Assembly (NCBI RefSeq): GCF_042651465.1
Contig: NZ_JBHSCZ010000001.1
Coordinates: 310,001 to 374,000 of the forward strand
Length of the DNA stretch: 64,000 nucleotides
From: Ferruginibacter yonginensis
GTDB lineage: Bacteria > Bacteroidota > Bacteroidia > Chitinophagales > Chitinophagaceae
Direction: 5' to 3'
The translations under genes and the position numbers were made by a program. Below the pieces are notes generated by a model, which saw only the letters and a list, made by a program, of their open reading frames with translations, was not told the DNA's origin and made no database searches. Below, piece by piece: positions 52,601-60,181 of the stretch; the stretch's first letter is position 1; the number at the start of each line of letters is the position of its first letter.

Positions 52601-53341
52601 ATGCCAGCTACAACAGAAACAGGCCATGCAAAAAACATTGCAAACTTTCAAAGTTTAATCGCTTTTGTAATTCAGTATGGAGGTACCTACAACCCTTCAA
52701 AAACAACATTAAAATTAGCTAACTTACAAGCAAGGTTAGTACAAGAGCAAACCAACCTAACCGATGTTTTAAACAAAACAAGCAGCTACAATATTGCCGT
52801 AAACCAGCGGTTTGCAAAGTTTGCCAACGTAAAAAGCTTAGCAACAAGGTTGGTAAACGCATTAGCCACAACCGATGCTGCCGAAAAAACACTTGCCGAT
52901 GCAAAAGGCTTTAACCGTAAAATACAAGGCAAAAGAGCAAGTGCAGTACCATCAACCCCTACTGACCCAGCAGCAACACCAGTACCCAAAACAATTAGTG
53001 CAAGCCAACAATCGTACGATCAGCAAACACAACATTTAAGTGGGTTGGTAGCAGTGTTACAAAATGAACCGTCTTACGCACCCAACGAAACCGATTTACA
53101 AGTAGTAACATTAAAAGCTTTAATTGCTGAAATGGTAAACAACAACAACGAAGTAGCCACCCAATACGCAGCCATTAGTACAGCACGTATGGCACGAGAC
53201 AAAGGGCTATACCTCGAAAAAACAGGTTTAGTTTCCATTGCACAAGATGTGAAAGACTATGTAAAATCAGTATTCGGCGCTACAAGTCCAGAGTACAAAC
53301 AAATAAGTGGTATAAAATTTAAGCAACAAAAAGTAATTTAA
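52601..53341 (+). CDS. Hypothetical helical protein with internal duplication
   Basis: 246 residues, no signal peptide, no cysteine, no membrane segment. Two copies of a ~60-residue helical unit are separated by a Pro/Ala/Thr linker (~110-140): the first at ~17-75 (SLIAFVIQYGGTYNPSKTTLKLANLQARL), the second at ~144-205 (GLVAVLQNEPSYAPNETDLQVVTLKALIAEM). Both share L-x2-L-x-A, Y-x-P, T-x-L, L-x-A and N-x2-V-A positions. I do not recognise the family. Flanked by repeats on both sides and ended by a strong terminator. Confidence 0.83.
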   Translation: MPATTETGHAKNIANFQSLIAFVIQYGGTYNPSKTTLKLANLQARLVQEQTNLTDVLNKTSSYNIAVNQRFAKFANVKSLATRLVNALATTDAAEKTLADAKGFNRKIQGKRASAVPSTPTDPAATPVPKTISASQQSYDQQTQHLSGLVAVLQNEPSYAPNETDLQVVTLKALIAEMVNNNNEVATQYAAISTARMARDKGLYLEKTGLVSIAQDVKDYVKSVFGATSPEYKQISGIKFKQQKVI

Positions 53342-53354
53342 ACCACAAAAAGAA

Positions 53355-53393
53355 AAATGGCTACATCAAAAACAAAATTTGGTGTAGCCATTT
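53355..53393 (+). terminator. Terminator after the duplicated helical protein
   Basis: Arms AAATGGCTACA and TGTAGCCATTT (11 bp, perfect) with a 17-nt loop, 14 bp after the stop codon. Confidence 0.78.
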
Positions 53394-53402
53394 AAAATAT
53401 TT

Positions 53403-53579
53403 CCTTAGCTTTTTAAAAGTTAATTCTAGCAAAAAGAAAAATCTTTTTAGCAAATAAGAATATGCTAATAACAAAAAGAAAAATCATTTTAGCTGTTAGA
53501 AAAATAACTTTAGCATTTAGTAAAATTGTTTTAGCAAAAAGAATAATAGCCTTAGCATTTAAAATAATTGCACTAGCTC
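53403..53579. repeat. Array of eight degenerate 21-bp tandem repeats
   Basis: Units begin at 53403, 53424, 53445, 53466, 53487, 53508, 53529 and 53550, plus a partial ninth at 53571. Consensus YTTTAGCAAAWAGAAAAATNN. The period is exact though the sequence has drifted. 21 bp is two turns of B-DNA, so the A-tracts are in phase and the DNA should be bent. It is also seven codons: a frame from ATG 53462 to a stop at 53606-53608 (48 aa) reads as heptads of the form L-A-x-x-K-I-x. The minus strand is open in one frame too, so coding is uncertain. The rest of the gap to 53768 shows nothing else. Confidence 0.85.
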
Positions 53580-53768
53580 ATGTTACAGTCAATACTGTAA
53601 TAAATTAATTAGTTAGCAACTATAGCCCACACATAATTGTAGTAAATATTCAGCCATTCAAAAAAATAAAAAAACAGTAATAAAGTACGGTAATATTAAT
53701 GGGCAGTAGCAGTCATTAACTTGGTTTAAAGTATTTGCAAAGGCAATTCCTATTTGTGTAAATACAAC

Positions 53769-54329
53769 TTATATATCTTCTAAATTCGTTTTACGTTGCT
53801 TTTTTAGTTTTTTAAAGTAACTAGGTGATAAACCGGTAACTTTTTTAAATTGGTTTGATAAATGGGCTACACTGCTGTAGTTGAATTTGTACGATATTTC
53901 TGTAAGGTTGAGTTCACCATACATCAATAACTCTTTTACTTTTTCAATTTTATGGTTAATAATATATTGTTGAATGGTAATACCTTTCACTTCAGAAAAA
54001 GCATTACTTAAATAGGTGTAATCATGATTTAGCTTATTGCTGATGTATGTAGAGTAATTAACGTTTGGCAATTCATCAGCATAATGAACCATTTCAATAA
54101 TAACGTTTTTTATTTTGTCAATTAAAATGGCTTTTTTATCATCTAAAACTTCTAAACCCGTTAATAATAAATTTTCTTTAAGTTGCTGTTGTTGTTGTTT
54201 ACTAATGTCTTCAGTTAATTCAACTACGCCTAATTCAATTGATTTATAAGGAATGTTTAAAGCAAGTAAAGCATCTTTTACTACTAACTTACAGCGCAAA
54301 CTGACCATATATTTAATGTATATTGTCAT
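53769..54329 (-). CDS. AraC-family regulator with HMA-like N-terminus
   Basis: 186 residues. The C-terminal ~95 residues form the double HTH of AraC (YISNKLNHDYTYLSNAFSEVKGITIQQYIINHKIEKVKELL ... SYKFNYSSVAHLSNQFKKVTGLSPSYFKKLKK). The N-terminus (IYIKYMVSLRCKLVVKDALLALNI) resembles a heavy-metal-associated fold, in which relatives have a C-x-x-C pair; here only the second cysteine (Cys13) is kept, so metal binding is doubtful. Divergent from a VOC protein gene. Confidence 0.9.
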   Translation of the reverse strand: MTIYIKYMVSLRCKLVVKDALLALNIPYKSIELGVVELTEDISKQQQQQLKENLLLTGLEVLDDKKAILIDKIKNVIIEMVHYADELPNVNYSTYISNKLNHDYTYLSNAFSEVKGITIQQYIINHKIEKVKELLMYGELNLTEISYKFNYSSVAHLSNQFKKVTGLSPSYFKKLKKQRKTNLEDI

Positions 54330-54369
54330 AAATTATAAGATGGTATTAGTGAAGTTAAAAGAGAGCTGT

Positions 54370-54398
54370 TTAAAGTGTGTCACTACTAAATGTACACT
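54370..54398. promoter_or_regulatory. Palindromic site between araC and VOC genes
   Basis: Arms AAAGTGT (54370-54376) and ACACTTT (54392-54398) with a 15-bp spacer, in the 194-bp divergent gap. This spacing suits a regulator contacting two successive major grooves. No -7 box of the usual type was found in the gap. Confidence 0.35.
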
Positions 54399-54523
54399 TT
54401 TATAAATGCCTCAAATATTTATATTGCGTTATGCACATAAAAGCACAAACAAAAAGCTTTCATTTTGGTATGATGACTCATTGAATTTTATTCTTATAAA
54501 TTTTAATTTTTTAATAAACTACA

Positions 54524-54883
54524 ATGCAAATTCATTCAATTAGACCATTTATTGGTACAACAAACTTTGAGGTATCTAAACTATTTTACAATACAGTTGG
54601 TTTTGAAGAAATCAGTATTTCTCCTATTTTATCTGTTTTTAAAATGAACGGTATTGCTTTTTATTTGCAAGATGCTTATGTGAAAGATTGGATTGATAAT
54701 ACGATGGTTTTTGTAGAAGTTGATAATGCCGCTGATTTTTATGCCTATTTACTTTCAAAAAATATTACACAACAATTTCCTGAAGCTCAGTTAAAACCAG
54801 TTCATTATCAACCTTGGGGCGCTGAATGTTTTTTGCACGACCCTTCTGGTATTTTATGGCATTTTGGGCATTTTAATGTTTAA
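54524..54883 (+). CDS. VOC (glyoxalase/bleomycin-resistance fold) protein
   Basis: 119 residues. Two beta-alpha-beta-beta-beta units typical of the VOC superfamily: RPFIGTTNFEVSKLFYNTVGF at the start and the end motif ECFLHDPSGILWHFGHF. Metal ligands may include the C-terminal His/Glu pattern, but the N-terminal ligand His is not obvious. Enzyme or drug-binding role not assigned. 17 bp before the pentapeptide-repeat gene. Confidence 0.85.
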   Translation: MQIHSIRPFIGTTNFEVSKLFYNTVGFEEISISPILSVFKMNGIAFYLQDAYVKDWIDNTMVFVEVDNAADFYAYLLSKNITQQFPEAQLKPVHYQPWGAECFLHDPSGILWHFGHFNV

Positions 54884-54900
54884 ATAAATTTATAATAAGC

Positions 54901-55473
54901 ATGAACCATATTATTATTGAAGATGAACAATTTGAGTCGATCGATTTTACAGTAACCCCTTTTCAAGTGACTACTTATGAAAATTGCCAATTTGTACATT
55001 GTAATTTTATGGGGGTTGATGTACAGTATACCAAGTGGGTAGATTGTACTTTTACCCATTGTAATTTTAGTATGAGCAATATTGCCAACAGTTTTTTGGT
55101 GAACGCACATTTTATTGATTGCAAATTATTGGGCTTACGATTTGATTATTGTAACCCCTTTAATTTATCGTTCCGTTTTCAACATTGTAACCTGTCGCAA
55201 TCAACTTTCTTTAAAGTAAAAATGAAACTAACTGAGTTTACCAACTGTATATTGCATGAGGTTGATTTTACTGAAGCAGACTTAACAAAAGCTAGCTTTC
55301 ATGATACAGATTTAGCTGGTGCTGTTTTTGATCAAACTAGATTGAACGCAGCAAATTTTTCTACTGCCATTAATTTTAACATTAACCCTCTTCATAATTC
55401 CATTAAAAAAGCTGTTTTCACCATGCCTAGTGTGGTTGGGTTATTAAACCATTTTGATATTGTAGTGAAATAA
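54901..55473 (+). CDS. Pentapeptide-repeat protein (Qnr/McbG-like)
   Basis: 190 residues. Repeating A(D/N)LXX-type pentapeptides run through most of it (FVHCNFMGVD, FTHCNFSMSNIANSFLVNAHFIDC, LHEVDFTEADLTKASFHDTDLAGAVFDQTRLNAANF), predicting a right-handed quadrilateral beta-helix. A break around residues 75-85 is like the loop dividing Qnr-type gyrase-protecting proteins. Whether it acts on gyrase is not testable here; many such proteins do not. Confidence 0.88.
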   Translation: MNHIIIEDEQFESIDFTVTPFQVTTYENCQFVHCNFMGVDVQYTKWVDCTFTHCNFSMSNIANSFLVNAHFIDCKLLGLRFDYCNPFNLSFRFQHCNLSQSTFFKVKMKLTEFTNCILHEVDFTEADLTKASFHDTDLAGAVFDQTRLNAANFSTAINFNINPLHNSIKKAVFTMPSVVGLLNHFDIVVK

Positions 55474-55506
55474 AAAGGTTGCTGCATTTTTGCAACAACC
55501 TTAAAA
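55472..55506. terminator. Bidirectional terminator between pentapeptide gene and hutU
   Basis: Hairpin AAGGTTGCTGCA/TGCAACAACCTT with one internal mismatch and flanking A/T-rich runs. It starts at the stop codon of the pentapeptide gene; for hutU it lies 25 bp downstream. Confidence 0.72.
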
Positions 55507-55530
55507 TACAATCAACCTATTAATGAGTAT

Positions 55531-57198
55531 TTATTGTAAACGCTCTTTAATATCTAATCTATGTTTTCTTGCACAATCTTTAGCAACATCATAGCCAGCA
55601 TCAGCATGGCGAATTACACCCATGCCAGGGTCGTTGCGTAACACACGGCTCAAACGTGCAGCCGCTTCTGGCGTTCCATCAGCAACAATGACCATACCCG
55701 AGTGTATACTGTAACCCATGCCTACGCCTCCGCCATGGTGCAAACTCACCCAGCTAGCACCACCTGCTGTATTAACCAATGCATTTAAAATAGGCCAATC
55801 GGCAACGGCATCGCTACCATCTAACATCGCTTCAGTTTCACGGTTAGGGCTTGCTACACTTCCGGTATCTAAATGGTCTCTACCAATTACAATAGGTGCT
55901 TTTACTTTACCGGTACGAACCAATTCATTAAAAGCCAAACCGGCTTTCTCTCTTTCGCCTTGTCCTATCCAACATATACGAGCCGGCAACCCTTGAAAAG
56001 CAATTTTTTCTTTGGCCATTTTCATCCAACGAATCATGCCTTCGTTTTCAGGAAATAATTCCATCATCAAAGCATCTGTCACTGCAATATCTTCTGGGTC
56101 GCCACTTAAAGCAGCCCATCTAAACGGACCTTTTCCTTCACAAAACAACGGACGAATATATGCAGGTACAAAACCAGGAAAATCAAAGGCATTGGTTAAA
56201 CCTCTTTCAAAAGCTCGGGCCCTTAAGTTGTTTCCATAATCAAAAGTAATAGCGCCACTTTTTTGAAGTTGTAACATCAACTCTACATGCAAACGCATGC
56301 TATCGTAACTCATATTTACATATTCATCAGGGTTTTGCACTCGTAAAGCATCTGCCTCATGGTTGGTTAAATTGTGTGGTATATAACCAATAAGTGGGTC
56401 GTGTGCCGATGTTTGATCGGTGAGTGTATCAGGTACTATATTACGTTCAATTAACCTTTGCAGCAATGCAATAGCGTTACAAACTACCCCAATACTAATG
56501 GCTGTACCGTTAGCTTTGGCTGATAATGCTGCATCAATGGCTTCGTCAATATCATCGTAACGTACATCGAGGTATTTTGTTTCTAAGCGTTTATCAACCC
56601 TCCAAGGTTCAACTTCTGCCACTAAAGCCACTCCTTCATTCATGGTAATAGCCAATGGTTGTGCACCACCCATGCCACCTAAACCTGCAGTAACATTGAG
56701 TGTGCCTTTTAAAGTGCCACCAAAATGTTTATCAGCTACTGCTCGGTAGGTTTCATAAGTGCCTTGTACAATACCTTGGCTGCCAATATAAATCCAGCTA
56801 CCAGCAGTCATTTGGCCATACATCATCAGCCCTTTTTTTTCTAGCTCATCAAAGTGTTTCCAGTTGGCCCAATTAGGCACCAATTGTGAATTAGATAGTA
56901 ATACCCTTGGTGCATCTTTATTGGTTTTTAGCATGGCAACCGGTTTACCACTTTGAATAAGCAAGGTTTCATCTTCCTCCAAATCTTTAAGGGCTTTTAT
57001 TATAAGGTCAAGTGATTCAATATTTCTTGCCGCTTTACCCCTTCCGCCATACACTATCAATTCTTCTGGTCGTTCTGCCACATCAGGGTCGAGGTTGTTG
57101 AGTAACATTCTAAGTGCAGCTTCTTGTACCCAACCTTTGCATTGTAAGGTAGTACCTGTAGGTGTTTTGTACTTTTCAAAATCGTACAATGGTGTCAT
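55531..57198 (-). CDS. hutU: Urocanate hydratase
   Basis: 555 residues, NAD-dependent enzyme converting urocanate to imidazolonepropionate, the second Hut step. Segments typical of the family: IVYGGRGKAARN, TAGSWIYIGSQGIVQGTYETY, TAGLGGMGGAQPLAITMNEGV, GNNLRARAFERG and the C-terminal HHGGGVGMGYSIHSG. It follows hutH by 19 bp. Its product is the HutI substrate, and hutI is 47 kb away. Confidence 0.97.
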   Translation of the reverse strand: MTPLYDFEKYKTPTGTTLQCKGWVQEAALRMLLNNLDPDVAERPEELIVYGGRGKAARNIESLDLIIKALKDLEEDETLLIQSGKPVAMLKTNKDAPRVLLSNSQLVPNWANWKHFDELEKKGLMMYGQMTAGSWIYIGSQGIVQGTYETYRAVADKHFGGTLKGTLNVTAGLGGMGGAQPLAITMNEGVALVAEVEPWRVDKRLETKYLDVRYDDIDEAIDAALSAKANGTAISIGVVCNAIALLQRLIERNIVPDTLTDQTSAHDPLIGYIPHNLTNHEADALRVQNPDEYVNMSYDSMRLHVELMLQLQKSGAITFDYGNNLRARAFERGLTNAFDFPGFVPAYIRPLFCEGKGPFRWAALSGDPEDIAVTDALMMELFPENEGMIRWMKMAKEKIAFQGLPARICWIGQGEREKAGLAFNELVRTGKVKAPIVIGRDHLDTGSVASPNRETEAMLDGSDAVADWPILNALVNTAGGASWVSLHHGGGVGMGYSIHSGMVIVADGTPEAAARLSRVLRNDPGMGVIRHADAGYDVAKDCARKHRLDIKERLQ

Positions 57199-57217
57199 GT
57201 CATTTATTTTAATGATG

Positions 57218-58714
57218 TTATTGAAATTGATAAGTTCGTAAAAATGAAATCGTTTTTAAAATATCGTCGTGTAAAATTCTATCTGCTTCATTAAAGCTAA
57301 CAATTGCTCTAAATGCAGTAATGATGGCTTCTAACTTTGGTGAGGTACGGAGTGGGCGCCTAAAATCAAGTGCCTGCGCAGCGGTAATAAGTTCAATCGC
57401 TAATATTTTCTCCACATTATCAATAACCCTTTTGCATTTTACTGCTCCATTAGCCCCCATACTTACATGATCTTCTTGGTTATTGCTTGATGGTATGGAG
57501 TCTACAGATGATGGTGTACACAATTGTTTATTTTCACTTACAATGCCTGCAGCAGTATATTGTGTGATCATTAAGCCAGAGTGTAAGCCAGGATTTTTAA
57601 TTAAGAAAGGAGGTAAATTTCTTTGTCCGCTTATTAATTGGTACGTTCTTCTTTCACTAATACTCCCTATTTCTGCAATTGCGATAGCAAGAAAATCAGC
57701 AGCTAATGCCAGCGGTTGTCCGTGAAAATTGCCACCACTTACAATCAAATCTTCATCAGGAAAAATATTAGGGTTATCGGTAACTGCATTGATTTCTGTA
57801 ATAAAAATATCTTTTACATAATTATAAGTATCAATGGTGGCTCCATGTACTTGAGGTATACATCTGAAGGAATAGGGATCTTGTACTTGTTGCTTATTTT
57901 GTAATTGAATTTCACTACCGCTGAGTAAACTACGTAATGTCGCAGCCGTTTGTGATTGTCCTTTGTGTGGCCTTATAGTGTGTATTGCCTCATTCAATGG
58001 CTCTGAAACACAATCAAACGCATCGTAACTAATAGCAGCAATATGTTGTGCCCAATTGATTAATCTTTCAGCTGCAATTAAATTATGCAGACCGTAAGCA
58101 CTCATAAATTGAGTACCATTAATCAAAGCTAGTCCTTCTTTGCTTTGTAATGCAATGGGCGTCCATCCTAATTGTTCAAGTGCAGCAGCAGCCGTCATTT
58201 TTTTTCCTTGTAAATACACATCACCCAAACCTATTAATGGTAAACTTAAATGACTCAATGGCGCTAAATCACCCGATGCACCCAATGAACCTTGTGTATA
58301 AATTACTGGTAGCATTTGATGGTTGTACATATCCATCAACCTTTTTACTGTATCAATTTGTACCCCTGAGTGTCCGTAACTTAATGATTTTATTTTGAGC
58401 ATCAACATCAACTTAACTATATCGCTAGGCACTTCATCACCTACACCACATGCATGTGATTTCAATAAATTATTTTGTAAGGCTTCTAATTGCGTATCAT
58501 CAATTTGTACATTTTGTAAATATCCAAAGCCCGTATTGATACCATAAAACAATGCTTGGTTGTTATTCATTTTAGTATCTAAATAAGCTCTACAATGGGC
58601 TATGCGTTCATGCGCATCAAAAGTGATGGATACTAGTTGGTCGTAGGCTAATAAATTTTTTATTTGTTGAAAATTGGTATGCTTTCTATCTAGTGGTAAA
58701 TAGTTGTAACTCAT
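57218..58714 (-). CDS. hutH: Histidine ammonia-lyase
   Basis: 498 residues when started at ATG 58714 (MSYNYLPLD); a further upstream ATG at 58747 adds an unlikely leader. The Ala-Ser-Gly that forms the MIO electrophile is in GSLGASGDLAPLSH (residues ~146-148). YGINTGFG near residue 57 carries the catalytic Tyr, and SSNNQEDHVSMG is the late signature. It removes ammonia from histidine to give urocanate. First gene of the hutH-hutU operon. Confidence 0.97.
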   Translation of the reverse strand: MSYNYLPLDRKHTNFQQIKNLLAYDQLVSITFDAHERIAHCRAYLDTKMNNNQALFYGINTGFGYLQNVQIDDTQLEALQNNLLKSHACGVGDEVPSDIVKLMLMLKIKSLSYGHSGVQIDTVKRLMDMYNHQMLPVIYTQGSLGASGDLAPLSHLSLPLIGLGDVYLQGKKMTAAAALEQLGWTPIALQSKEGLALINGTQFMSAYGLHNLIAAERLINWAQHIAAISYDAFDCVSEPLNEAIHTIRPHKGQSQTAATLRSLLSGSEIQLQNKQQVQDPYSFRCIPQVHGATIDTYNYVKDIFITEINAVTDNPNIFPDEDLIVSGGNFHGQPLALAADFLAIAIAEIGSISERRTYQLISGQRNLPPFLIKNPGLHSGLMITQYTAAGIVSENKQLCTPSSVDSIPSSNNQEDHVSMGANGAVKCKRVIDNVEKILAIELITAAQALDFRRPLRTSPKLEAIITAFRAIVSFNEADRILHDDILKTISFLRTYQFQ

Positions 58715-58826
58715 TAAAATTGTTTTAGTAAAAACTGATGTAATCAAAAATAGTAAATAATATTATTGCAAGCCATTCAATCATTTTTAGTAGCATTGTA
58801 TAATTAAATGTTATAACATAAATCTT

Positions 58827-59825
58827 ATGAGAATATTATTAGCCCTACTATTATTATTAACTACTTTTTTGGGAAGTGCACAATCAATTCAAATTTTAAA
58901 TTCTGGTACAAAATCATCATTACGAGGTTTATCAGCCATCAATGATCAAATTATTTGGGTAAGTGGCAGCAATGGTACAGTCGGAAAAAGTTTAGATGGC
59001 GGCATCACTTGGCGCTGGTTTGTTGTAAAAGATTTTGAAAAGGCCGAATTCAGAGATATTGAAGCTTTTGATGAAAATACTGCTATCATCATTGCGATTG
59101 CTTCACCAGCGTATATTTTAAAAACAACTGATGGTGGTGAAACATGGAAACAAGTGTATAAGAATGCACAAAAAGATATGTTTTTAGATGCCATTGATTT
59201 TTATGATGCCAATAACGGAATAGTTGTGGGCGACCCTATTGATGGTAAATTATTTTTAGCAAAAACAATAGATGGTGGCAATACATGGAAAGATATATCA
59301 ACCACCATTAAAGCAAAACCCGATAGTGGTGAAGCATTTTTTGCAAGCAGTGGCACCAATATCAAGCTCATTAATAAAAAGAAATTTCATTTTGTAAGTG
59401 GTGGTAAAGCATCAAAATATTATAACAGTAATGGTGCAGTTACGGTATTACCACTTTTACAAGGACAAGAAAGTACAGGCGCTAATTCATTTGCTACCAA
59501 TGGAAAAAAGTTTATTGCCGTTGTTGGTGGTGATTTTAATAAGAAAAATGACCGAATTCAAAATTGCATTTTCTCAACTGATGCTGGTAAAACGTGGAAA
59601 GTACCCACAGTTTTACCTTTCGGTTACAGAAGTTGTATTGATTATATTAGTAATTCTACTTGGATTACCTGTGGTTTAAACGGTGTTGATATTACGAGTA
59701 ATAATTTGAGTAGTTTTACTCATATTTCTGATGAAGGATTTCATGTTTGTAAGCGTTCAAAGTATGGAAGTGTAGTATTTTTAGCAGGAAATAATGGAAA
59801 AGTAGCTAGACTTATTTTAAATTAA
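58827..59825 (+). CDS. Exported YCF48-like beta-propeller protein
   Basis: 332 residues with a signal peptide (RILLALLLLLTTFLGSAQ). Propeller blades carry BNR/Asp-box-like turns: SLDGGITWRWF, TTDGGETWKQV, TIDGGNTWKDI and STDAGKTWKVP, as in YCF48/Hcf136 photosystem assembly factors and sialidase relatives. In non-photosynthetic Bacteroidota such proteins are often called oxidoreductases without proof. Function unknown; probably an extracytoplasmic binding protein. Confidence 0.84.
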   Translation: MRILLALLLLLTTFLGSAQSIQILNSGTKSSLRGLSAINDQIIWVSGSNGTVGKSLDGGITWRWFVVKDFEKAEFRDIEAFDENTAIIIAIASPAYILKTTDGGETWKQVYKNAQKDMFLDAIDFYDANNGIVVGDPIDGKLFLAKTIDGGNTWKDISTTIKAKPDSGEAFFASSGTNIKLINKKKFHFVSGGKASKYYNSNGAVTVLPLLQGQESTGANSFATNGKKFIAVVGGDFNKKNDRIQNCIFSTDAGKTWKVPTVLPFGYRSCIDYISNSTWITCGLNGVDITSNNLSSFTHISDEGFHVCKRSKYGSVVFLAGNNGKVARLILN

Positions 59826-59856
59826 TGTTATAAGTAAATAATTTTTCAATAAATTT

Positions 59857-59902
59857 ATATCCATAAAATGTTCATAATGAATATTTTATGGATATTTTTT
59901 TT
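59857..59902 (+). terminator. Terminator after the YCF48-like gene
   Basis: Perfect 13-bp arms ATATCCATAAAAT and ATTTTATGGATAT with a 13-nt loop, then TTTTTTTT. The remaining gap to 60181 is AT-rich leader sequence with no clear -7 box. Confidence 0.85.
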
Positions 59903-60181
59903 GCATAGTAATAAAATTGTCAAAAAAAATAATGAGTATTTTTACTATTATATTATTTTTTTTATTTTCTTTGTGGTGTATTTAACGTTTCAAGTATTTC
60001 TCCACTTTCCTCCGAAAAATCCTTAATGGATTTTTAATTATTTAATATATCCATATCTTTTATCTTAAGACAGCCTAAACATCCTTTATACGAAAAAGTA
60101 TTTTTACGTAGTTGAAAATCTTTAAGTATAACAATTAATCCGGTTATCAGATTAGAATATTAAATCTTTAAAAAAAGAAAC

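Noticed and set aside
53403..53579. CRISPR array
   Set aside because: The units are directly adjacent with no spacers, are only 21 bp, are degenerate, and no cas gene is in the window.
54901..55473. Quinolone resistance gene (qnr)
   Set aside because: The pentapeptide fold is clear, but length and repeat pattern alone do not show gyrase protection.
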